A DNA stretch of 61,647 nucleotides, taken from the NCBI GenBank assembly GCA_021202075.1, contig JAJQDT010000044.1:89620-151266 (forward strand), read 5' to 3'. Shown piece by piece: positions 51,526-58,995 of the stretch; the first letter of the stretch is position 1, and each line of letters opens with the position of its first letter. The DNA is from Lachnospiraceae bacterium. Its GTDB lineage: Bacteria; Bacillota; Clostridia; Lachnospirales; Lachnospiraceae. The position numbers and the translations under genes were made by a program. The notes beneath the pieces were generated by a model, which was not told where the DNA came from, ran no database searches, and saw only the letters and a program-made list of their open reading frames with translations.

Positions 51526-53868
51526 ATGACTTTGAATGAACTTGCAATAGGAAAAAGCGCCGTCATACGCAGTATCGGCGGCGAAGGTGCGCTGAGACAG
51601 CACATCCTCGACATGGGTCTGATACCCGGGGGCGAAGTCACCATGGTAAAGTTCGCGCCGATGGGCGACCCGCTGGAAATTAGTGTTCACAGCTACGAGC
51701 TGACACTGCGCGTGGACAACGCGGAAAAGATTGAAATTGAGGAAACCTCCGGCACGCATGAAAGCGTCATATCCGGCAGTAAAAAAGAAATCGCCCACCC
51801 GGGCCTCGTAGAAGGAGGCAAGTACCACAGCAGAGCAGATGAAAACCCGCTTCCGGACGGGACGGTACTGACATTTGCTCTGGCGGGCAATCAGAACTGC
51901 GGCAAGACTACGCTGTTTAATCAGCTGACCGGCGCCAATCAGCATGTGGGTAATTTCCCGGGCGTCACCGTGGACAGAAAGGACGGTGTGATCCGGGGGC
52001 ATGAGGACACCCTCGTTACGGACCTTCCCGGCATTTATTCCATGTCGCCGTATTCCAGTGAGGAGCTGGTGACACGCAATTTCGTGCTGAATGAACATCT
52101 ACACGGCATCATCAATATCGTGGATGCCACGAACATCGAGCGTAATCTCTATCTGACGATGCAGCTCATGGAACTGGACACGCCCATGGTGCTGGCGCTG
52201 AACATGATGGACGAGGTGCGTGAGAATGGCGGATCTATCTTGATTAACGAGATGGAGGAGATTCTGGGGATACCCGTCGTCCCGATCTCGGCAGCCAAAA
52301 ATGAGGGCATCGATGAACTGGTTTCTCACCTGGTTCATGTGGCGAAATACCAGGAACGTCCCAAGAGACAGGACTTCTGCGATAAGGACGATCATGGCGG
52401 CGCGGTGCACAGGGCGCTGCACGGCATCATGCATCTGATCGAAGACCACGCACAGCACGCAGGTATCCCCGTTCGTTTTGCTGCGACCAAGGTGGCCGAA
52501 GGCGACAGACTGATTCTGGAGCAGCTGAATCTGGATGAAAATGAAAAGGAAATGCTGGAGCACATACTTGTCCAGATGGAGCAGGAACGCGGGCTCGACC
52601 GCGCGGCAGCGATTGCCGATATGCGTTTCTCTTTTATTGAAAAACTGTGCCGCCGGACGGTGCAAAAGCCGAAGGAGAGCCGCGAGAGGCGCAGAAGTGA
52701 AAGGATCGACCGCGTACTGACCGGCAAATATACTGCCATACCCTGCTTTGTCGTTATCATGCTTCTGGTATTTTATCTGACGTTCAATGTCATAGGAGCC
52801 TTTTTCCAGGATCTTCTGGAAATGGGCATAGACTGGCTCACCGATATAGCAGAAAGCGCGCTTATTGTCGCTGACGTCCACCCCGTATTGCGTTCGCTCA
52901 TCAACGATGGCATTTTCGCGGGGGTCGGCAGCGTCTTAAGCTTTCTGCCCATCATCGTCTGTCTGTTCTTCTTCCTGTCCCTGCTTGAAGACAGCGGATA
53001 CATAGCGCGCGTAGCGTTTTTCATGGACAGTCTGCTTCGGACGATCGGGCTTTCAGGCCGGAGCATCGTACCGATGCTGATCGGCTTCGGATGTACCGTC
53101 CCCGCTGTCATGGCTACAAGGACGCTTCCGAGTGAACGCGACCGCAGGATGACAATCCTGCTGACGCCGTTTATGAGCTGTACGGCGAAGCTTCCTATAT
53201 ATATATTCTTTGTTAATACATTTTTCCCGCAGTACAGCGGACTTATCGTCACAGCCCTGTATTTTCTCGGTATCGCTGTGGGCATTCTTGCGGCCTTCCT
53301 GTATAAGAAAACCCTGTTCCGCGGGGAAGCGGTGCCGTTTGTGCTCGAGCTGCCAAACTACAGGCTTCCGTCTGCGAGAAATGTCCTGCAGCTTCTCTGG
53401 GAAAAAGCAAAGGATTTTCTGCACCGCGCCTTCACAATCATCCTGCTCGCGACCATCGTGATCTGGTTCCTGCAGACCTTCGATCCGGGGCTTCGCGTGT
53501 TAACAGACTCTAAGGACAGCATCCTGGTCGCGGTATCGGGTCTGCTCTCTCCGATATTCAGACCGATCGGTCTGGGAGACTGGCGCATTTGCACATCTCT
53601 GATTAGCGGATTTATGGCAAAGGAAAGCGTAGTCGCAACCATGGAGCTTCTGTTTGCGGGTGAAGTTGCGTCAGCACTTACTCCTTTAGCAGCCGCGACC
53701 ATGCTGGTATTTGGCCTGCTGTACACGCCATGCGTCGCCGCGATCGCTTCTGTAAGGCGGGAACTGGGCGGGCGATGGGCGTTGTTCGTCATCGCGGAGC
53801 AATGCGTCATAGCGTGGCTGGCGGCGCTTGTCGTGCGCGTGATAGGGCTTTTGCTCGGCATGGCCTGA
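51526..53868 (+). CDS. feoB: FeoA-FeoB fusion ferrous iron transporter
   Basis: A 780-residue inner-membrane ferrous iron transporter. Residues ~1-75 form a FeoA (SH3-like) domain (LIPGGEVTMVKFAPMGDPLEI), normally a separate protein. A linker leads to the FeoB G domain with G1 GNQNCGKTTLFNQLTG, G3 DLPGIYS and G4 NMMD. About eight to ten membrane helices (from ~410) include the Gate motifs (PMLIGFGCTVPAVMATRTL). The ATG has AAAGGAGGCGG upstream. No feoA or feoC gene is nearby, consistent with the fusion. Confidence 0.95.
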   Translation: MTLNELAIGKSAVIRSIGGEGALRQHILDMGLIPGGEVTMVKFAPMGDPLEISVHSYELTLRVDNAEKIEIEETSGTHESVISGSKKEIAHPGLVEGGKYHSRADENPLPDGTVLTFALAGNQNCGKTTLFNQLTGANQHVGNFPGVTVDRKDGVIRGHEDTLVTDLPGIYSMSPYSSEELVTRNFVLNEHLHGIINIVDATNIERNLYLTMQLMELDTPMVLALNMMDEVRENGGSILINEMEEILGIPVVPISAAKNEGIDELVSHLVHVAKYQERPKRQDFCDKDDHGGAVHRALHGIMHLIEDHAQHAGIPVRFAATKVAEGDRLILEQLNLDENEKEMLEHILVQMEQERGLDRAAAIADMRFSFIEKLCRRTVQKPKESRERRRSERIDRVLTGKYTAIPCFVVIMLLVFYLTFNVIGAFFQDLLEMGIDWLTDIAESALIVADVHPVLRSLINDGIFAGVGSVLSFLPIIVCLFFFLSLLEDSGYIARVAFFMDSLLRTIGLSGRSIVPMLIGFGCTVPAVMATRTLPSERDRRMTILLTPFMSCTAKLPIYIFFVNTFFPQYSGLIVTALYFLGIAVGILAAFLYKKTLFRGEAVPFVLELPNYRLPSARNVLQLLWEKAKDFLHRAFTIILLATIVIWFLQTFDPGLRVLTDSKDSILVAVSGLLSPIFRPIGLGDWRICTSLISGFMAKESVVATMELLFAGEVASALTPLAAATMLVFGLLYTPCVAAIASVRRELGGRWALFVIAEQCVIAWLAALVVRVIGLLLGMA

Positions 53869-53918
53869 CAGCAAAAAAGAGGAAGTGGAGTTGTTGCATA
53901 CATCATTCTAAAAGCCAC

Positions 53919-54094
53919 TTAAGTCAAGCAATTGTTGCAGAATAATGTACCCAATAATGGTCGGTATTTTTCGAGCAGAATTGTATCAATTTGCTCGTAT
54001 TTTTCTGCGTGATTTTGCCGTTTTCGAACCTCAGCCTGAAGCATAACATGGACGCCTGATAGTCCTTTTACGCTTCAAATTGCTCCTCATTCAT
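53919..54094 (-). pseudogene. Remnant of a small conserved integrative-element gene
   Basis: Read on the minus strand it begins MNEEQFEA, meets a TAA after eight codons, then continues KDYQASML. In a second frame it gives EKYEQIDTILLEKYRPLLGTLF. The pieces together resemble a small protein (start MNEEQY-like, end LEKYRPLLGTL) commonly found just upstream of site-specific recombinases in clostridial integrative elements. An internal stop and a frameshift make it inactive. The ATG overlaps the end of the helix-turn-helix gene before it. Confidence 0.65.
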
Positions 54095-54494
54095 CTGAAA
54101 CACCACATTTGAAGCGGCTGCGGATATAGCAATCGTGGGAGTAGTATTTCCGTCCGGCATTGCCGTAGGATTGAAATTCCTGACCGCATCTGGCACAGAC
54201 GATAGTGTAATAGGCTTTTCGTGTTCCGCTGCCAGGATGTGCTTTCCACCAGGCTCTGCGACACTTCGTGGAACAGAACTGTGGCTGCTTTCTGCCCTGA
54301 ACAATAGGAATATCCGTACCGCAGAATTTGCAGTGCAGTGTATCGGAGTCAGCAGTGGAAGCGGCAGATATCAGGTGCCGTTGACAATGTTTTTTAATAG
54401 TATCTTTGGATATTCCAAGCACATCTGCAATCTCCGCATAGCTGTGACCACTGGTGCGCATATCATTAATTTTGCTTTTTTGCTCGTCAGTCAT
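54087..54494 (-). CDS. Helix-turn-helix / zinc-ribbon protein of mobile-element type
   Basis: A 135-residue protein. The N-terminal helix-turn-helix (SYAEIADVLGISKDTIKKHC) is followed by two zinc-binding pairs, CKFCG...CSTKCRRAWWKAH and CARCGQEF...SHDCYIRSRF. Proteins of this build, often labelled RNA polymerase sigma-70-like, accompany recombinases in Firmicutes integrative elements. The ATG at 54494 has AAGGAG upstream. No recombinase is left here: downstream comes only a broken small gene and then feoB. Confidence 0.75.
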   Translation of the reverse strand: MTDEQKSKINDMRTSGHSYAEIADVLGISKDTIKKHCQRHLISAASTADSDTLHCKFCGTDIPIVQGRKQPQFCSTKCRRAWWKAHPGSGTRKAYYTIVCARCGQEFQSYGNAGRKYYSHDCYIRSRFKCGVSDE

Positions 54495-54574
54495 GGATTT
54501 TCTCCTTGTGAATCGTGGCAGGCAGTATCCTGCCTTCACTCTCCACTGGAGAAAAACAGTCGTTTTGAGCGGAC

Positions 54575-54618
54575 AAAAAAATAACGCCTGCCAGGGAAGT
54601 CAATCCCCCAGCAGGCGT
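54575..54618 (-). terminator. Terminator after TetR regulator 1
   Basis: On the minus strand ACGCCTGC pairs with GCAGGCGT, with additional GGGGA/TCCC pairing inside, followed by TATTTTTTT. It separates the regulator from the mobile-element remnant. Confidence 0.85.
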
Positions 54619-54644
54619 CAACCATATTCAGTTTACTGTTTTTT

Positions 54645-55205
54645 TCATATTTCTACTGTCATCTGCGGCCAATACCAGTCGACAAATAAATTCTGGATAA
54701 TGTCCAACAAATCTTCATCCGTCAGAGCGTTCGGGTTTTGTATATGGTTTGCTATTGCAGAAAAAACGCTGGAAAAAAACATATCTGTTATAGCTCCCTT
54801 TTTGGGCGTGCCCGCAATCTGTGTATTTATGTTGTCAATTGTTTTTTCTCGCATTCTCCTGATAAAATGAGAAAGGTTTTGCTCTGACATCAGAACAGAT
54901 ATACGCGCGGGGTCTTCATTGAAGCACTTGATGAAGATTTCAAAAAAGCGCCGGTCATATACACCATTTCCTGCTTCATGTTCTGCTAACGCCGCTCTTG
55001 TCTTCTGGAAAAAACTATCCTCTGCGTATTCCACCAGAGCAAAGACATCTTTGAAGTAGCGGTAAAAAGTTGCCCGGCTATATCCCGCTAAATTTATAAT
55101 TTCTCGGACGGTGACTTGGTTTATATTGTTTTTCCTGGCAAGCTGGAAAAATGCGTTGACAAGGGTTTCCCTTGTAGCATCCGTAATTTCAGGCTGTTTA
55201 TTCAT
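54645..55205 (-). CDS. TetR family transcriptional regulator 1
   Basis: A 186-residue TetR-type repressor. The N-terminal DNA-binding domain shows VTVREIINLAGYSRATFYRYFKD, the typical helix-turn-helix followed by an aromatic YRYF. The C-terminal ligand domain has no specific signature. It starts MNKQPEITDATRETL, very like regulator 2 (MNKQPAVTEKTRQKF), suggesting a duplication. Its promoter abuts two matching palindromic operators, pointing to autoregulation. A strong terminator follows. Confidence 0.9.
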   Translation of the reverse strand: MNKQPEITDATRETLVNAFFQLARKNNINQVTVREIINLAGYSRATFYRYFKDVFALVEYAEDSFFQKTRAALAEHEAGNGVYDRRFFEIFIKCFNEDPARISVLMSEQNLSHFIRRMREKTIDNINTQIAGTPKKGAITDMFFSSVFSAIANHIQNPNALTDEDLLDIIQNLFVDWYWPQMTVEI

Positions 55206-55273
55206 ATTGGCCTCCTATAGCATAAACCATAAATAAAAAAGTTGCTCCCATTTTGCTATGAGCAATCCATATC

Positions 55274-55302
55274 ATTTTACAGCAGATATCCATGAAAAAC
55301 AA
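55274..55302 (-). promoter_or_regulatory. Promoter of TetR regulator 1
   Basis: On the minus strand TTGTTT (55297-55302) and TAAAAT (55274-55279) are 17 bp apart. The -35 touches the first palindromic operator. Confidence 0.6.
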
Positions 55303-55303
55303 G

Positions 55304-55333
55304 AGACACCTGTCTATCGTGAGACACTTGTCT
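55304..55333. promoter_or_regulatory. Twin palindromic operators AGACA-N2-TGTCT
   Basis: Two perfect-armed palindromes, AGACACCTGTCT (55304-55315) and AGACACTTGTCT (55322-55333), are 18 bp apart centre to centre. They lie exactly between two divergent promoters. They are likely sites for TetR regulator 1. Confidence 0.7.
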
Positions 55334-55344
55334 TGAATTGTATC

Positions 55345-55373
55345 TTGATGAACAGGAAAAGGCGCGGTATAAT
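55345..55373 (+). promoter_or_regulatory. Divergent promoter reading toward the Lon fragment
   Basis: TTGATG (55345-55350) and TATAAT (55368-55373) with 17-bp spacing. The same -35 and -10 hexamers recur at 56934-56962. About 95 bp downstream GGAGG occurs, but no proper gene follows; a hairpin (CCGCAGAA/TTCTGCGG, 55479-55504) follows it. Confidence 0.65.
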
Positions 55374-55576
55374 ATTATTGTATAAGTGTTGCTATGCAAT
55401 CATTCAGATTTAAATGTGAAATCCATATGAGGTTAAAGTATAAGACCCTGGAGCATTAAATCGGATAAGGAGGAAAACCGCAGAATAAGCAATGTTCTGC
55501 GGCTTTCTCATTATATGCACACTGCCGCGTAAAGAGTTTTATGGCTTATGCATACGCGGCCGGTATACACCTTATT

Positions 55577-55749
55577 GAGGTAAATGTGAGGGGAGACATC
55601 TGTGACGAGGCGGAGATCCGCGGACACCGTCGCACGTATGTCGGGGCCATGCTGGGGCGGATCATGGACGGAATTAAAAGAAGCGGCGTCTCGAATCCGG
55701 TGGTGGTGCTGGATGAGGTGGATAAGCTGGCAAAGGATTATGGCGGCGG
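55577..55749 (+). pseudogene. Fragment of Lon protease ATPase domain
   Basis: About 55 residues match the Lon protease ATPase domain: [16 protein letters not shown], then [29 protein letters not shown], including Walker B and the sensor region. Walker A and the protease domain are missing. The similarity stops sharply around 55749. The frame continues to 55915, but that part lies antisense to a rhomboid fragment. It is a gene remnant. Confidence 0.75.
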
Positions 55750-55761
55750 CCATATGCTTTT

Positions 55762-56241
55762 TCAGAGATTGGAACCGGCTGATACCATGAGAAAACTGAT
55801 AAGGATCCCTGCGGTAAAACCGAACGAGTGGACCAGAAAGGCTGTGGCGCTGCTGTTCGCGAATACAAAATATAACAAAATGAACAGGACATCCGGTCTG
55901 TACCAGATTAAATGAGATTTTTCCGGATACCTGAGACGGCAGACAACCAGAAAGGCCAGAAGGGCAAAAATACCGCCTGATGCCCCTATATCATAAACCT
56001 GCCCGGTACACACTGCGGAAAAAGCGATCTCTGAAAGCATACCGCCGGACAAAAATAAAAATAACGTCTGCCGCTTTTTCAAAAATGGAGCCAGCAAATA
56101 TCCGGCAACAAGCAGAGCGGCGGAATTGGCCAGCAGATGCCGGAGATTGTAATGCAAGAACAGGCAGGTAAGCCAGCGATAATATTCTCCGTTGAGGTTA
56201 TTTATGCCCGTGGCGCCAAAATATAAAAAGGCGTCCTCTGC
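55762..56241 (-). pseudogene. Truncated rhomboid-family intramembrane protease
   Basis: Read on the minus strand, GEYYRWLTCLFLHYNLRHLL, a transmembrane segment, then the catalytic GASGGIFALLAF motif (GxSG serine) and later [11 protein letters not shown] (catalytic His region) identify a rhomboid. The reading frame begins after a stop at 56242-56244, with no ATG or GTG until 56157, so the first membrane helix is missing. It abuts the Lon fragment on the other strand. A short product starting at 56157 would lack part of the fold. Confidence 0.7.
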
Positions 56242-56279
56242 TTATCTGATTTTTCGTGGTAAACTTTTTATACTTCATT

Positions 56280-56879
56280 TTAAGATGCAGGCTCCTGTTC
56301 GGAAACTGGCAATACATAAGCGTATAAACCATGGAGTACCAGGTTCTGCATCATCATGCAGACCTCCTCTGAACTGAGGTTTTTATTTTGCTCATGCCAG
56401 TGCTGCAGAATGCCGAAAGAGGCAGAATTGATGAAGCTTATCAGGTAGTCAAAATTGGGCAGCTCCGGCGAAATCGGAAGGTATGGCGCGACAACCGGTA
56501 TCAGTACGTCTCTTAATTTCGAGGAAAAACCAGGGTCTCCGTTTGGTCCGGTGAGTAAGTATACTTTCTCATTCAGGGCGGAAAAGATGTTTGGAAACAG
56601 ATTGGTCCGGACCAGATCTGTTGCAGTTTTGGCATCCGAAGTCTCTGCGATATTTTTAAGGGCTGTCTGCCTCACTTCCTCCAGCAGCTGGTCTTCAATA
56701 TAGGTAAGCAGATGATCTGTGTCCAGAAAATACTCATAGAATGTGCTGCGGTTGTATCCCGCGCGCTTTGTGAGTTCATTGACCGCTATTTTGGACATGG
56801 GTTTTTCCCACGCCAGCGCCCAGAACGCATCTACAAACTTCTGGCGTGTCTTTTCCGTGACTGCCGGTTGCTTATTCAT
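56280..56879 (-). CDS. TetR family transcriptional regulator 2
   Basis: A 199-residue TetR-type regulator. The DNA-binding domain reads KIAVNELTKRAGYNRSTFYEYFLD. The ATG at 56879 is preceded by AAAGGAGGC; an in-frame start further upstream (56993) would add 38 unrelated residues. It is divergent from the ABC exporter pair, so it very likely controls them. Its N-terminus resembles regulator 1. Confidence 0.9.
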   Translation of the reverse strand: MNKQPAVTEKTRQKFVDAFWALAWEKPMSKIAVNELTKRAGYNRSTFYEYFLDTDHLLTYIEDQLLEEVRQTALKNIAETSDAKTATDLVRTNLFPNIFSALNEKVYLLTGPNGDPGFSSKLRDVLIPVVAPYLPISPELPNFDYLISFINSASFGILQHWHEQNKNLSSEEVCMMMQNLVLHGLYAYVLPVSEQEPAS

Positions 56880-56907
56880 ATGGGATGCCTCCTTTGTGTG
56901 CATATCA

Positions 56908-56985
56908 TCCGACAAAATTAAAAAAATTGATGGTTGATGTTTGCCATCCGTATCTGTATAATGCACTATACGACGGGTTGTCGGA
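56908..56985. promoter_or_regulatory. Exporter promoter flanked by inverted TCCGACAA sites
   Basis: TCCGACAA (56908-56915) and its complement TTGTCGGA (56978-56985) bracket the promoter TTGATG (56934-56939), 17 bp, TATAAT (56957-56962). CGAC-N5-GTCG (56971-56983) overlaps the second site at the expected start of transcription. This is a plausible operator for TetR regulator 2. Confidence 0.55.
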
Positions 56986-57071
56986 AATGTCAAGGAAGTT
57001 TTTTATGCAGGTGATGAATGCATGAGAAAAGACTGACAGAGTAAGGTAAGGAAGAAGGAAGGAGAGTTTTT

Positions 57072-58868
57072 ATGCTTCACATTTTTGGCAACATGAAAGT
57101 GAAAGACCGGTGGCTGGCGCTGCTCTGTCTGCTGCTGGTCTGCGGGCAGGTCTACTTTGACCTGCGCCTGCCGGACTATACGGCAGAAATCACGGTGCTG
57201 ATCAGCAGCGAGGTCACGGAGCTGTCGGAATACTATGCCGCGGGCGGCAAGATGCTCGGCTGCGCCCTTTGCAGCGCATTGCTGACCGTGATCGTCGGTT
57301 ATTTTGCGGCGATGATCGCGGCGGATTTCTCTTTCACCGTCCGTGGAAAGATCTTTCACAAGGTCGCGGAAATGGGCGCCGGTGAGATCAAGAAGTTTTC
57401 CACCGCGAGCCTGATCACCCGTACTACCAATGATATCACGCAGATCCAGATGATCGTGGCGATGGGCCTGCAGATGATGCTCCGTGCGCCGATCATGGCG
57501 GTCTGGGCGATTATCAAGATCGTCGGGAAGAGCTGGCAGCTCTCCGTGGTCGTGGCATCGGCGGTAGCAATCGTCGTGGCGTCGCTGATTGTCTTGCTTG
57601 CGGTGATGATTCCGAAGTTCCGCATCGTCCAGAAGCAGATTGACGATGTGAACCGGATCACGGATGAGAACTTAAACGGCATCCGCGTCGTCCGCGCGTT
57701 CAATGCGGAGAAATACCAGGAAAACAAATTTGACACCGCAAATACAAACCTGATGAAGACACAGCTCTTTACCGGGCGGGGCATGGCGTTCCTTTCCCCG
57801 ATTATGATGTTTGTCCAAAGCTGTGTGACCGTCGCTATCTATTACGTGGGCGCCCGGCTCATCAATGGGATAGAAGTGCCTCTTAACGGCACGGTGGCGG
57901 AAATGATTGGCGCGGTCTCTGACCGCGGGGTCATGCTGGGCGAGGTGGTTTCTTTCAGCTCTTACGCCCTGTATGTGATTATGTCGTTTGTGATGCTCCT
58001 GATGATCTTCATGCTCCTGCCCCGTGCGCAGGTGTCCGCAAACCGTATCAATGAGGTCATAGATTCCGATATCTCGGTGAAAGAAGGGTCGGAGACCACA
58101 TCCACGGAGAAGGGGAGCATCGAATTCCGGAATGTCTCGTTCCGCTATCCGGACGCTTCTGCGGAATGCATCCGGAATGTCTCATTCTCAGCGAAGAAGG
58201 GAGAAACGGTGGCTTTTATCGGCGCGACCGGCTCTGGGAAAACCACACTCGCCGGGCTTGCCGCAAGACTGTATGACCCGACCGGGGGAACCGTTTTGCT
58301 GGATGGGAAGGATATTTCAAAATATAACTTTGAGACGGTCTACAATAAGATCGGCTACGTGCCGCAGAAGGCGACCCTGTTTGCGGATACGGTGGAGGGC
58401 AATGTGACCTTCGGCAAATGCGGCCATGAACGGAACGGCCGGGATGTGGAAAACGCGCTGGATATCGCACAGGCGACAGACTTTGTCCAGGCCATGGATG
58501 AAGGCTTAAATAGCCGGATTTCCCAGAGCGGCACCAACGTCTCAGGGGGCCAGAAGCAGCGGCTTGCCATCGCGCGGGCCATTTCCAGAAAACCGGAGGT
58601 CCTGATTTTTGACGACTCCTTCTCCGCGCTGGATTATAAGACCGACCGCATCCTGCGGCAGCGGCTGAAGACAGACCTGCAGGGGACGACCTGCCTGATC
58701 GTGGCGCAGAGAATCGGGACGATCCGCCACGCGGACCGGATTGTGGTACTGGATAACGGCGCAGTGGCCGGGATTGGCACCCATGAAGAACTGATGGAAA
58801 CCTGTGGTGTTTATCAGCAGATCGCCCTGTCGCAGCTCTCTGCGGAAGAGCTTGCGGCAAACGCGTAA
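57072..58868 (+). CDS. ABC exporter subunit with degenerate ATP site
   Basis: A 598-residue half-transporter: six membrane helices in residues ~1-310, then a nucleotide-binding domain. Walker A is GATGSGKTT and the signature is VSGGQKQR. Walker B ends FDDSFSALD, with Asp in place of the catalytic Glu, and the H-loop reads VAQRIG, with Gln in place of His. These changes are typical of the non-catalytic half of heterodimeric exporters such as BmrC/BmrD or LmrC/LmrD. Its canonical partner follows 127 bp downstream. GGAAGGAGAG precedes the ATG. Confidence 0.93.
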   Translation: MLHIFGNMKVKDRWLALLCLLLVCGQVYFDLRLPDYTAEITVLISSEVTELSEYYAAGGKMLGCALCSALLTVIVGYFAAMIAADFSFTVRGKIFHKVAEMGAGEIKKFSTASLITRTTNDITQIQMIVAMGLQMMLRAPIMAVWAIIKIVGKSWQLSVVVASAVAIVVASLIVLLAVMIPKFRIVQKQIDDVNRITDENLNGIRVVRAFNAEKYQENKFDTANTNLMKTQLFTGRGMAFLSPIMMFVQSCVTVAIYYVGARLINGIEVPLNGTVAEMIGAVSDRGVMLGEVVSFSSYALYVIMSFVMLLMIFMLLPRAQVSANRINEVIDSDISVKEGSETTSTEKGSIEFRNVSFRYPDASAECIRNVSFSAKKGETVAFIGATGSGKTTLAGLAARLYDPTGGTVLLDGKDISKYNFETVYNKIGYVPQKATLFADTVEGNVTFGKCGHERNGRDVENALDIAQATDFVQAMDEGLNSRISQSGTNVSGGQKQRLAIARAISRKPEVLIFDDSFSALDYKTDRILRQRLKTDLQGTTCLIVAQRIGTIRHADRIVVLDNGAVAGIGTHEELMETCGVYQQIALSQLSAEELAANA

Positions 58869-58956
58869 TATATCCCGCATCAAAACCGATGCGCGGGATA
58901 TATAGGTCAAAACCGCTGTTGAATCACCTCTGTCCGCAGTCATGCAGCAAGTGCAT
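58866..58956 (+). promoter_or_regulatory. Two hairpins between the ABC subunits
   Basis: TATATCCCGC pairs with GCGGGATATA (58868-58902). A second hairpin pairs CTGTCC and CATGCA with TGCATGGACAG (58929-58962). There is no T-tract, so they may tune the ratio of the two subunits rather than end transcription. Confidence 0.4.
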
Positions 58957-58995
58957 GGACAGGGAGTGACATGTAATTAAGGAGGTATTTATAGT

